The translations under genes and the position numbers were made by a program. 64,000 bases of DNA from positions 1-64,000 of IMG/VR virus record IMGVR_UViG_3300045996_001242. One strand, given 5' to 3'. Below are positions 15,076 through 23,337 of the stretch, in pieces (the stretch's first letter is position 1; every line of letters begins with the position of its first letter). Below the pieces are notes generated by a model. It was given only the letters and a program-made list of their open reading frames with translations. It searched no databases and was not told the DNA's origin. The DNA is from a virus.

Positions 15076-16200
15076 ATGTCCGAGCTGCTGTGCTTCGGCC
15101 CTGTATCGACAATCGGGCAGGGCCTCGCCTTTGGCCCCGACCCAGCCGCTGGGGGCCCGGCTGGGCCCGCACAGTTCGGTACTGGCGATTGGTCTGTATC
15201 TGACCTCAACACGGTCGACGGCGCCCGTATCACGATCTCCGCGCTGCCTGACGACGGCGGCTCGGCGATCACCGACCTCGAGTACCAGGTCGACGGTGGC
15301 GCATGGATCTCGCTGGCCGGCACCACCGCCGACGCCTACGACGTCGCCGATCTCGCCTTCAACACAGCGCAGGCGATCGCGATCCGGGCAATCAACGCCT
15401 TGGGCAATGGCACGGCCAGCGCCACCAAGAGCGTGACGCCCACTGGCTCGGCTGACACCGATGCCCTCAATGCCCGCTTCACGACGCCGATGACGACGCC
15501 CAGGGCCAAGCTCTACCAGGCGCTCTATGCGTCACTCCGTAACGGCGCCACGAGCGGCACCGACATCCTCTCCAAGATGGACTATTTCTACGTCCTCGGC
15601 GCAGCTAATGCCCAGGCGGCGCAGCGAAATCTCGTCCAGGACGCCTACAATCTCTCGCCGGTCAATTCCCCGACCTTCACGGCTGACCGCGGCTACCAGG
15701 GCGACGGCTCGACGAGTTATCTGAATACGGGATTTGACTGCACGTCAGCTGTCGGCCGCAAGATTGCGCAGGACGATGCCCATAGGGGGCTTTGGCTCCG
15801 GACCGACCTGGCCAATGGCGCTGGTGTGAGTTTCGACTTTGGTGCGCCATCGAACAGCTATATCGGGCGCAACAACACCGCTGCAGGGCGGATGGTCACC
15901 CGCGCCAACTCGGCCACCGCGGTCAGCGTTGACAGCGTGTTCCCTGGTTATGGCGCATGGACCCGCGGCTCCTCGACCGTCATTCGGCGTTACGATGACG
16001 GCGCCCCGGCCAGTGGAAATCCGCTGTCGAATACCAGCGCGGCACTCTCGGCGGGGACCGATCGCATCCTCGCAATGAACGCCTCCTCGTTCGGTGCCAA
16101 CCAAGTCCTGTTCGCCCATGCGGGCTCGACGCTCACCGATGCGGAGATCCTCGACCTCTACAACGCCCTCAACACCTTCAAGACTGCAATCGGAGCCTAA
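15076..16200 (+). CDS. Tail protein with Fn3-like and lectin-like domains
   Basis: A 374-residue protein. Residues about 45-125 have fibronectin-III-like strand patterns (ITDLEYQVDGGAWISLAGTTADAYDVADLAFNTAQAIAIRAINALGNGTAS). From about residue 155 the pattern (YFYVLGAANAQAAQRNLVQDAYNLSPVNSPTFTADRGYQGDGSTSYLNTGF...) resembles concanavalin-like laminin-G domains of phage tail proteins. The end reads LTDAEILDLYNALNTFKTAIGA, as such proteins often do. It likely binds surface glycans. Enzyme activity is not evident. Confidence 0.6.
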   Translation: MSELLCFGPVSTIGQGLAFGPDPAAGGPAGPAQFGTGDWSVSDLNTVDGARITISALPDDGGSAITDLEYQVDGGAWISLAGTTADAYDVADLAFNTAQAIAIRAINALGNGTASATKSVTPTGSADTDALNARFTTPMTTPRAKLYQALYASLRNGATSGTDILSKMDYFYVLGAANAQAAQRNLVQDAYNLSPVNSPTFTADRGYQGDGSTSYLNTGFDCTSAVGRKIAQDDAHRGLWLRTDLANGAGVSFDFGAPSNSYIGRNNTAAGRMVTRANSATAVSVDSVFPGYGAWTRGSSTVIRRYDDGAPASGNPLSNTSAALSAGTDRILAMNASSFGANQVLFAHAGSTLTDAEILDLYNALNTFKTAIGA

Positions 16201-16204
16201 GCAC

Positions 16205-16519
16205 ATGGCCACTCAGAACTATTTCATCCTCACCTCTGCCCAGCGCACCGCGGCAATGGCCTTCAATGACCCGTCTGCGAGCATCGACCCGCGCGCTATT
16301 GATAGCGCCACTCCTGGCTCGGGCATCAACCTCAACGAGAACGCTGACGGCTTTGCCGCCGGCGCCGCGGTGACTCTGACGGACAAGTTCGTCGCCCCGG
16401 TCCGCATCATGAACGACCCCGCCTACCTCAGTGAGGTGCCGGACATGATCGCCTACCTGCTCGACCTGCCGTGGTGTCTCCTGGAAGACGAGACGATCTT
16501 CCTGCCCTCCCAGGCCTAG
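16205..16519 (+). CDS. Hypothetical protein in tail cluster (104 aa)
   Basis: ATG 16205 gives a 104-residue protein (MATQNYFILTSAQRTAAMAFND...). It has one notable stretch, AAVTLTDKFVAPVRIMNDPAY, and ends in an acidic, hydrophobic tail. It follows the lectin-like tail protein by 4 bases, and the two are clearly co-expressed. No family recognised; a tail chaperone or cap for the previous protein is one possibility. Confidence 0.55.
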   Translation: MATQNYFILTSAQRTAAMAFNDPSASIDPRAIDSATPGSGINLNENADGFAAGAAVTLTDKFVAPVRIMNDPAYLSEVPDMIAYLLDLPWCLLEDETIFLPSQA

Positions 16520-16529
16520 CATATTCACT

Positions 16530-16577
16530 GATAATCCCTGTGGTAATGCCCGCAGGATTTTGTTAGGTTGGTTCCAG
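16530..16577 (+). promoter_or_regulatory. GATAATC plus hairpin element, second copy
   Basis: GATAATC at 16530-16536 overlaps a stem AATCC(C)TG/CAGGATT with a loop containing GGTAAT, then TTTTGTTAGGTTGG. The layout matches the element at 14717-14765 and precedes the endolysin gene. Confidence 0.5.
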
Positions 16578-16607
16578 AAAATTCCCAAAGTGATTTTGGA
16601 ACCATTT

Positions 16608-17399
16608 ATGGAAAACTCGATTCCGGCCGGAGCGATGGTTTTGCTCCGGTTCATCGCCGAGACCGAAACCGGCCGTGAGCCCCCCGAGTGCTACGAGGTC
16701 GTCTTCGGGCACAACCAGCGCAAGATGAAGAAGCCGCTGACCCAGATGACGCTCGACGAGGTCGAGGCGGATGGGCCGCGTCGTACCAAGGCCTATGGCT
16801 CCTCGGCCGCCGGCGCCTACCAGTTCATGCGTGACACGCTCGACAAGCCCGGCACCCTCCAGGATCTCGAGGGCGAGCTCAAGCTCACCGGCAAGGAGAT
16901 CTTCAACAGCGAGCTCCAGGATCTGCTGGGCTACCACCTGCTCAAGCGTCGCGGCTATATCGACTTCGTGCGCGGCAAGATCGGCAGGGTGGCCTTCGCC
17001 AAGCGGCTGGCCCAGGAATGGGCCTCATTCCCCGTGCTCACCGCGACCAAAGGCGCCCATCGCCAGCTGACCCGCGGCCAGAGCTACTATGCCGGCGACG
17101 GCCTCAACAAGGCGCTGATCAGCCCCGAGAAGGTCGAGAAGATCCTCAACCAGGTCCTCGCGGTGCATAGCCACGCCGAGCCTGCCCCCATACCGGCTCC
17201 GCGGCCGGCACCCGCCCCAGCTCCTCAGCCTGTGCCTGAACCCGCGGTAGCCGGCCCTCAATCCCAGGCCACCCCCGAGAAGACGGCCGACGTCAGAGAT
17301 CCGCTCGTCGGCATCCTGCTGCTCGCCATCGCCGCCATGTCCGGAGTCTTCGCCTGGCTCGCCCTACTCCCCTGCAATCTCTTCAAGCTCTGGTGCTAA
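16608..17399 (+). CDS. Endolysin, lysozyme-like muramidase with C-terminal membrane anchor
   Basis: The start at ATG 16608 (MENSIPAGAMVLLRFIAETETG) is preferred over the longer frame because the catalytic domain begins here. Residues 10-175 follow the phage muramidase pattern seen in COG4678-type endolysins: FIAETETG with candidate catalytic E18 (or E20), PLTQMTLDEV, SSAAGAYQFMRDTL, then LQDLLGYHLLKRRGY and LAQEWASFP. A Pro/Ala linker (about 185-220) leads to a transmembrane helix (LVGILLLAIAAMSGVFAWLALL) near the C-terminus. It cuts host peptidoglycan at lysis. The C-terminal anchor is uncommon and may hold the enzyme inactive until membrane depolarisation; that is inference. Confidence 0.8.
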   Translation: MENSIPAGAMVLLRFIAETETGREPPECYEVVFGHNQRKMKKPLTQMTLDEVEADGPRRTKAYGSSAAGAYQFMRDTLDKPGTLQDLEGELKLTGKEIFNSELQDLLGYHLLKRRGYIDFVRGKIGRVAFAKRLAQEWASFPVLTATKGAHRQLTRGQSYYAGDGLNKALISPEKVEKILNQVLAVHSHAEPAPIPAPRPAPAPAPQPVPEPAVAGPQSQATPEKTADVRDPLVGILLLAIAAMSGVFAWLALLPCNLFKLWC

Positions 17400-17403
17400 G
17401 CTC

Positions 17404-17619
17404 ATGTGGAAAAAGATCAAATCCTTGTTCAAGAACAGCGAGACCATCTTCCTCGCCCGCATCCAGGTCCTGGCCGGCACTGTCGTCCAGGTCGTCGCTA
17501 CGACTGAGCCGCAGATCCTCGCCGGCCTCATCGGTGCCCAGTACCTGCCTTGGGTCCTGATCGGCCATGGCGTCCTGCTCGAATACCTGCGCCGGCGTGG
17601 CGCCACCGACCTGAAGTAA
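17404..17619 (+). CDS. Small holin-like/lysis-associated protein (71 aa)
   Basis: A 71-residue protein beginning MWKKIKSLFKNSETIFLARIQVLAG, with a moderately hydrophobic middle (VVQVVATTEPQILAGLIGAQYLPWVLIGHGVLLEYL) and a basic end RRRGATDLK. Short proteins with this ending are frequent right after phage endolysins. The single hydrophobic segment could be a holin of the one-helix class, but it is not hydrophobic enough to be sure. A GC hairpin follows at 17623. Confidence 0.5.
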   Translation: MWKKIKSLFKNSETIFLARIQVLAGTVVQVVATTEPQILAGLIGAQYLPWVLIGHGVLLEYLRRRGATDLK

Positions 17620-17622
17620 CGC

Positions 17623-17642
17623 AAGGGGGCCAGCGCCCCCTT
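17623..17642 (+). terminator. GC hairpin after lysis genes
   Basis: A perfect 8-bp stem AAGGGGGC/GCCCCCTT with loop CAGC begins right after the stop at 17619. The T-run is only two bases, so termination may be partial. Confidence 0.6.
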
Positions 17643-17746
17643 CAGCGTATCCACCCGCAGCGGCGCTCAAATTTCCGCAGCCGCTGTTTTCAAATAATCA
17701 ACAAGCTATTATCTCGATAATCGCTCAGAAGCGGAACTGAGATCCC

Positions 17747-18097
17747 ATGACCGGAAACATCACCTGGGAGATGCTCCTCGGCCTATTCGCCATCGCCAGC
17801 TTCGTTGGCGGTGTCTGGTGGCGCGTGGAAGGCAAGATCAAGGCGGCCGAAGACGCCGCAAGCCAGCGCGCGGCAGCTGCGCAGATCAAGGCGGACCAGA
17901 TCGCCGTCGACCTGGCCAAATACCAGCTCCACGTCGTCGAGACCTACGCCAGCAGGGAAGGCGTCAACCGCCAGTTCGAGCAGGTATCGACGACCATCAA
18001 AGAGGTCGGCGATCGCATGGATAAGCGGCTCGACGGCGTCCATGAGCGGCTCGATCGCTTCCTGGATCCCAGCAAGCTGGGCGGGGGCGCTCGCTGA
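17747..18097 (+). CDS. Membrane-anchored coiled-coil protein (holin-like candidate)
   Basis: A 116-residue protein. One transmembrane helix lies at residues about 7-26 (WEMLLGLFAIASFVGGVWW). A charged coiled coil follows (RVEGKIKAAEDAASQRAAAAQIKADQIAVDLAKYQLH...FEQVSTTIKEVGDRMDKRL) and a Gly-rich end. This is an N-in or N-out single-pass protein with a long helical tail, like some phage holins and spanin-like proteins. It is encoded next to the endolysin; ATG 18097 of the next gene overlaps its stop. GATAATC at 17717-17723 lies 24 bases upstream. Confidence 0.55.
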   Translation: MTGNITWEMLLGLFAIASFVGGVWWRVEGKIKAAEDAASQRAAAAQIKADQIAVDLAKYQLHVVETYASREGVNRQFEQVSTTIKEVGDRMDKRLDGVHERLDRFLDPSKLGGGAR

Positions 18098-19353
18098 TGA
18101 CCCAGCCCAACGTCCACTCCAAGGCAGTCTACTCCCAGATCTGGGAGCTCTCGCGCACCGTCCTCAAGATTGACGGCAAGCCGAACTGCAGCCGCATTGG
18201 GCAGATGGTCGGTGTCTCCAAGGATACCGTTGCCCGCACGCTGCTGAAGCCCGAGCTCGATTTTCGCAACCCGGGCACCTACGACAGCGAGGTCCTCGAG
18301 GCGGCGGCTGCCGGCGGCATCGAAGATCCGCGCAACCTCAGCCACTTCTGGAAGATCATCAAGGACGAGGACGGCAACGGCTATTCGCTCTTCGTCAAGA
18401 ACCCCAAGACCGGCCGGGACGTCTCGATCTATGACCTGGTTCGGGAGTCGGTGCTCGAGGCGCCAGTGCGCCCGATCGCGCTCCCCAAGCGAGAAGCGGC
18501 GACAGGCGACCACCTCCTGGTCATCGACCTCGCCGACGTCCACTTCCTCAAGCTCTGCGTCAAGGCCGAGACCGGCCACGAGTACAATCGGGAGGTGGCC
18601 CGGCATCGAGTGATCGAGGGCACCAAGGCTCTCCTGCGCCTGGCCAAGCCCATGGGCATCGGCCGCATCCTCTTCGTCCTCGGCAACGACATCCTCCACG
18701 TCGACAACCCTCGTGCGACGACGACGTCGGGCACCTTCCAGGACACCGATGGCACGATCTTCCAGGGCTTCAAGGATGCCGCTGATGCGATCGAGATCGC
18801 CATCAACGAATGCACCAAGGTGGCTGACGTCGACCTGGTTCACTGCATGTCGAACCACGACTGGCTCATGGGCTGGGCGCTTTCCCAGGCCGTCGCCGGC
18901 CGGCTCCGCGGCAACGATCGTGTCCGGGCCAGCGAGTACAACCTCTCGGAAGCGCACCGCAAATACTACCGCTTCGGCGGCAACCTCTTCGGGCTCACGC
19001 ATGGCGATGGAGCCAAGGAAGAGAAGCTCTACGGCCTCATGGTCAAGGAAGCCCGCGAGCACATCTCCGAGTGCCTCAACCTCTACTGGTTCCTCCACCA
19101 CGTCCACCACAAGGACCGCAAGACCCGGGGCGAGTTCGCCTACCTGCGCGAGAAGGACCACAACGGCATGACCGCCCATATCGGCGGCAGCCTCAAGGTC
19201 GAGGGCGCGCATCTCAACATCGAATACGTCCGCTCTCCGTCAGCTCCTGACGGCTGGCACGATCGCAATGGCTACGTGAACCGGCAGGGGGTCGAGTGCT
19301 TCGTCTACCACCCCGAGCTCGGCCAGCGGGCCCGCTTCACTGAATGGTTCTGA
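18097..19353 (+). CDS. Calcineurin-like metallophosphoesterase with N-terminal HTH
   Basis: A 418-residue protein. Residues about 10-55 resemble a helix-turn-helix (NCSRIGQMVGVSKDTVARTLL). The catalytic core has the metallophosphoesterase motifs in order: VIDLADVHF (DxH), FVLGNDILH (GND), HCMSNHDWL (NHD), LTHGDG, and a late His cluster FLHHVHH. Such phage proteins are usually DNA or nucleotide phosphoesterases. The HTH suggests DNA binding. It sits directly upstream of the portal gene, an unusual place for a nuclease-type enzyme; a role at the packaged end or on host DNA can be imagined but is unproven. Confidence 0.75.
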   Translation: MTQPNVHSKAVYSQIWELSRTVLKIDGKPNCSRIGQMVGVSKDTVARTLLKPELDFRNPGTYDSEVLEAAAAGGIEDPRNLSHFWKIIKDEDGNGYSLFVKNPKTGRDVSIYDLVRESVLEAPVRPIALPKREAATGDHLLVIDLADVHFLKLCVKAETGHEYNREVARHRVIEGTKALLRLAKPMGIGRILFVLGNDILHVDNPRATTTSGTFQDTDGTIFQGFKDAADAIEIAINECTKVADVDLVHCMSNHDWLMGWALSQAVAGRLRGNDRVRASEYNLSEAHRKYYRFGGNLFGLTHGDGAKEEKLYGLMVKEAREHISECLNLYWFLHHVHHKDRKTRGEFAYLREKDHNGMTAHIGGSLKVEGAHLNIEYVRSPSAPDGWHDRNGYVNRQGVECFVYHPELGQRARFTEWF

Positions 19354-19364
19354 GGACCGCGGCC

Positions 19365-21557
19365 ATGACCACCGAGACCACCTTTAATTCCGACCAGCCG
19401 ATCAACGGGGCCCAGGCACCCAAGCTGACGGACTGGGCGAACGAGCCGACGGCCATGCGGCTGCAGGAGGACCTCGAGGCCTCCCGTCCGGCGCATGATA
19501 CGTTCGTCCAGAAGGTCAAGCACTGGAACGAGCTCAACACCGTCACCGGTGCGGCCAAGCCCAAGAAGGTCAAGGGGCGCTCCGAGATCCAGCCCAAGCT
19601 GATCCGTCGCCAGGCGGAGTGGCGCTACTCGGCGTTGAGCGAGCCGTTCAACTCGTCCGAGAAGCTCTTCGACGTCAAGCCGGTGACCTTCGAGGATACC
19701 AAGTCTGCCCGGCAGAACGAGCTCGTCCTCAACTGGCAGTTCCGCAGCAAGATCAACCGCGTCCACTTCCTCGACAACTACGTGCGCGCCTGCGTCGACG
19801 AGGGCACCGCCGTCGTCCGCACCGGCTGGAGCCGTCTCACCAAGGAAGTCGAGGAAGACGCCCCCACCTGGGAATACCGCCGTCCGAACACGGCCGAGGA
19901 GATCGAGGCGCTCGAGATGGCCGAGCAGCTTCGCCAGACCAATCCCAACGAGTATGCCAAGCTCGATCCGGCGCTCGTTGCTGCCTGCCAGTTCTTCCAG
20001 GAAACCGGCGAAGCCAACGTCGCCGTCCAGATCGGCACCGAGAAGGTCAAGGTCAAGAAGGTCATCGAGAACCGTCCGACCGTCGACCTCATCAACCTCG
20101 AGAACCTCTACTTCGACCCGAGCTGTGGCGGCGACATCGAGAAGGCCGGCTTCGTCGTCTTCTCCTTCGAGACCTCGCAGGCCGAGCTCCGCAAGCAGCC
20201 CAAGCGCTACAAGAACCTCAAGTACGTGGATTGGGAGGGCGCTTCGGCGATCCTCGAGCCCAACCATGCGCCGCAGTCGACTGACATCAACTTCAATTAC
20301 AAGGATCCGCTCCGCAAGCGCGTCGTCGCCTTCGAGTATTGGGGCAACTACGACATCCACGGCAACGGCGAGCTCGTGCCGATCGTCGCCACCTGGATCG
20401 GTAGCGTTCTCATCCGTCTCGAGGAGAACCCGTTCCCGGACAAGGCCCATCCTTTCATCCTGGTTCCTTACATGCCGGTCAAGCGCCAGGCCCTGGGCGA
20501 GCCGGATGCTGAGCTGCTCGAGGACAACCAGAAGGTCCTCGGCGCCGTCACTCGTGGCATGATCGATCTCCTGGGTCGTTCGGCCAACGGCCAGCAGGGC
20601 TTTGCCAAGGGCATGCTCGACGTCCTCAACAAGCGCCGCTTCGAGTCGGGCCAGGACTACGAGTTCAATCCGAACCTGCCGCCGCAGCAGGGCCACATGG
20701 AGCACAAGTATCCCGAGATCCCGCAGTCGGCGATCGTGGTGATGCAGATGCAGAACCAGGAAGCCGAAGCCCTCACGGGTGTGAAGGCGTTCTCCGGCGG
20801 ACTTTCGGGTGAGGCATTCGGCGACGTCGCCGCCGGCATCAAGGGCATCCTCGATGCGGCGTCCAAGCGCGAGATGGCGATCCTACGCCGGCTCGCCGCT
20901 GGCCTGGTGGCGATCGGCAAGAAGTTCATCGCCATGAACGCCGAGTTCCTCTCCGAGGAAGAGATCATCCGGGTCACCAACGAGGAGTTCGTCACTGTCC
21001 GCCGTGACGAGCTGCCGAGCGTTGCCGGCAGCTTCGACATGAAGGTCGACATCTCGACGGCCGAGATCGACTCCAACAAGTCCCAGGATCTGGCGTTCAT
21101 GCTCCAGACCGTGGGTCCGAACCTGGGCTTCGAATTCGTCCAGATGATCCTCATCGAGATCGCCAGGCTCAAGCGCATGCCCGAGCTCGAGAAGATGATC
21201 CGCGATTACAAGCCGCAGCCCGATCCGCTCGAGCAGCGCCTCAAAGAGGCCGAGATCAAGAAGGCCGAAAAGGAAGTCGAGAAGCTCCAGTCGGAGATCA
21301 ATCTCAACAACGCCAAGGCCCAGAGGGAAATGGTCGGTGCCGAGCAGGATGCGCTCGATGCCCTCGAGCAGGAGACCGGCACCAAGCATGCCCGCGAGAT
21401 GCAGAAACAGGTCGCCCAGTCGGAAGGCAACCAGAGCCTTGAGATCACCAAGGCCCTCCTGAAGCCGATCAAGCCGGAAGAGAGCAAGCCCAACGTCGAG
21501 GCCGCGGTCGGCTTCAACGAGCTGAGCAAGCTGGGTCGGGACCCATTAAGGAACTGA
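19365..21557 (+). CDS. Portal protein (N4 gp59-like)
   Basis: The frame opens at 19344, but ATG 19365 (MTTETTFNSDQP) follows AGGA and is chosen, giving 730 residues, close to the N4 portal size. Recognisable portal features: WRYSALSEPFNSSEKLFDVKPVT, an acidic DLINLENLYFDPSCGGDIEKAGF segment, VPYMPVKRQALGEPDAELLEDNQKVL, ALTGVKAFSGGLSGEAFGDVAAGIKGILDAASKREM, and a long C-terminal coiled coil (LEQRLKEAEIKKAEKEVEKLQSEINL). It forms the dodecameric DNA channel at the capsid vertex. It is followed by a small gene, the scaffold and the capsid. Confidence 0.88.
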   Translation: MTTETTFNSDQPINGAQAPKLTDWANEPTAMRLQEDLEASRPAHDTFVQKVKHWNELNTVTGAAKPKKVKGRSEIQPKLIRRQAEWRYSALSEPFNSSEKLFDVKPVTFEDTKSARQNELVLNWQFRSKINRVHFLDNYVRACVDEGTAVVRTGWSRLTKEVEEDAPTWEYRRPNTAEEIEALEMAEQLRQTNPNEYAKLDPALVAACQFFQETGEANVAVQIGTEKVKVKKVIENRPTVDLINLENLYFDPSCGGDIEKAGFVVFSFETSQAELRKQPKRYKNLKYVDWEGASAILEPNHAPQSTDINFNYKDPLRKRVVAFEYWGNYDIHGNGELVPIVATWIGSVLIRLEENPFPDKAHPFILVPYMPVKRQALGEPDAELLEDNQKVLGAVTRGMIDLLGRSANGQQGFAKGMLDVLNKRRFESGQDYEFNPNLPPQQGHMEHKYPEIPQSAIVVMQMQNQEAEALTGVKAFSGGLSGEAFGDVAAGIKGILDAASKREMAILRRLAAGLVAIGKKFIAMNAEFLSEEEIIRVTNEEFVTVRRDELPSVAGSFDMKVDISTAEIDSNKSQDLAFMLQTVGPNLGFEFVQMILIEIARLKRMPELEKMIRDYKPQPDPLEQRLKEAEIKKAEKEVEKLQSEINLNNAKAQREMVGAEQDALDALEQETGTKHAREMQKQVAQSEGNQSLEITKALLKPIKPEESKPNVEAAVGFNELSKLGRDPLRN

Positions 21558-21653
21558 TTTTCGAGATAATCGAGGAAAATGGTTGACCTGCTATTATTGG
21601 AAAGGGTAAACGGATAATCGCCACAAACCCCAACCCAATAATAGGATTTGATA

Positions 21654-22004
21654 ATGTCGGATATCCAAGACCTGGAACAGCACATCAAGGACGCTGAGTT
21701 TCTCATCGAGCGTCGGAAGATGGCCATCAGGCTTTCCGAGAACCACGATTTTCGCGTTCTCTTCCACGAGGGCTATTTCAAGGAAGACGCTGCTCGCCTG
21801 GTCCAGCTGGCCGGAGACCCGGCCTGCGACCCCCAGCAGCGGGCTGACGCTCTCGAGATGGCCAAGGCCACCGGCCACGCCAAGCGCTACCTCTCGATGG
21901 CGATCCAGATGGGCTTCCACGCCGAGCGTGAGCTCCCCGAGATGCACTCGACGCTCGCCGAGCTCCGTGCCGCCGAAGACGCCGGCGACGATAACGAGGA
22001 GTGA
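21654..22004 (+). CDS. Small helical protein between portal and scaffold (N4 gp58-like position)
   Basis: ATG 21654 with AGGA upstream gives 116 residues (MSDIQDLEQHIKDAEFLIERRKMAIRLSENHDF...), charged and helical throughout, ending AAEDAGDDNEE. Proteins of this size lie at the same place in N4-like genomes. Its function is not known; an assembly co-factor is likely. The 90-base gap before it holds two GATAATC motifs (21565-21571, 21613-21619). Confidence 0.6.
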   Translation: MSDIQDLEQHIKDAEFLIERRKMAIRLSENHDFRVLFHEGYFKEDAARLVQLAGDPACDPQQRADALEMAKATGHAKRYLSMAIQMGFHAERELPEMHSTLAELRAAEDAGDDNEE

Positions 22005-22009
22005 GAGCC

Positions 22010-23299
22010 ATGACCACCGAAGCCACGGAAACCAAAGACTACCTCGGGATGTCCGACGCCGACTTCCTGAACCTCAACGCGCCGGCCGAAGCGACGCCGG
22101 CTCCGGCTTCGGACGACAACAAGACCCAGGAGGCAGCTCCTGGGTCCGTTGCCGCCGAGGAACAGACCCAGAACGCCGAGCAGACCGCCGATGATGCTGC
22201 TGCCGAGACTGATGAGCAGAAGGCCGCCCGTGAAGCCGAAGAGGCCGCAAAAGCTGCCGCTCCTCCCGCTGATGCCGACCCCGCTGCTGAAAAGCCCGCT
22301 GGGGATCCTGCTCCTGGTTCCGCTGACGCAGCTGCTGCCGATCCGGCAAAAGTCGAAGCGGACAAGGCGGCGGCAGACGCTAAGGCAGACCCGAAAGCTG
22401 CGCCAGCGGCTGACGCCACCAAGAAGGACGAGCCCAAGGCGGACGCAAAGCCGGTAGACCTCGAGGCCTTCTACAAGCAGGTCATGGCGCCGTTCAAAGC
22501 CAACGGCCGCACGATCGAGATCAAGTCGCCCGAGGAGGTCATCCGCCTCATGCAGATGGGCGCGGGGTTCGGCCGCAAGCTCCAGAGCCTGCAGCCGGCG
22601 CTCAAGACGCTGAAGATGCTCGAGAAAGCCGACCTGCTCGACGAGGGCAAGCTGTCGTTCCTCATCGACATTAACAACAAAAATCCCGACGCGATTAAGA
22701 AATTAATCAAGGATTCGGGTATCGACCCTCTTGACTTGAATATCGGAGATAATGCATCTTACACCCCGAAGAGCCACGCTGTCAGTGACAAGGAGATGGC
22801 GTTTCACTCCGCCCTGGAGGACGTGCAGTCCCTCCCAGGGGGTAATGAGACGGTCCGAATTGTCAACCAGACGTGGGACAAGGAGAGCAAGGCTGCTCTC
22901 TGGGAATCGCCCGAGCTCCTCGGCGTCATCCAATCCCAGCGCGAGAATGGTATCTACGACCAGATCGCTGCTGAGATCGACCGCCAGAGACTTCTAGGCC
23001 AGATCCCCGCGAATACACCGTTCCTCAAAGCTTACAAGCTCGCCGGGGATCACTTGCAGGCCACCAATGGCTTCAAGCTCCCACAGGCGCAGGCGCCGAT
23101 CGACAAGTCGGGGGATACCCCGCAGCCCCAAGTGATCGCGACTCGCACGGCAGCCCCGAAGCCCCAGGTGCAGAACGGTGAGAAGGCTGAAGCAGCAGCG
23201 TCGACGAAAGTCACGCCGAAGCGGGCAGCCAGTGCGCCCATCAATCCGCTGCAGATGGCGGACGATGAGTTCCTGAAGCAATTCGAGGGTCGCCTCTAA
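22010..23299 (+). CDS. Capsid scaffolding protein (N4 gp57-like)
   Basis: The start at ATG 22010 (MTTEATETKDYLGMSDADFLNLN) gives 429 residues. The first 150 are Ala/Glu/Asp/Pro rich and disordered. The centre is helical (VDLEAFYKQVMAPFKANGRTIEIKSPEEVIRLMQMGAGFGRKLQSL) and the C-terminus is basic, ending ADDEFLKQFEGRL. Acidic, low-complexity composition and position directly before the major capsid gene are typical of scaffolds. It should be in proheads and absent from mature virions. Confidence 0.75.
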   Translation: MTTEATETKDYLGMSDADFLNLNAPAEATPAPASDDNKTQEAAPGSVAAEEQTQNAEQTADDAAAETDEQKAAREAEEAAKAAAPPADADPAAEKPAGDPAPGSADAAAADPAKVEADKAAADAKADPKAAPAADATKKDEPKADAKPVDLEAFYKQVMAPFKANGRTIEIKSPEEVIRLMQMGAGFGRKLQSLQPALKTLKMLEKADLLDEGKLSFLIDINNKNPDAIKKLIKDSGIDPLDLNIGDNASYTPKSHAVSDKEMAFHSALEDVQSLPGGNETVRIVNQTWDKESKAALWESPELLGVIQSQRENGIYDQIAAEIDRQRLLGQIPANTPFLKAYKLAGDHLQATNGFKLPQAQAPIDKSGDTPQPQVIATRTAAPKPQVQNGEKAEAAASTKVTPKRAASAPINPLQMADDEFLKQFEGRL

Positions 23300-23337
23300 A
23301 CCCCTAGCTGGGTCGGCGCCCAAAAGGTTTTTCCAAA

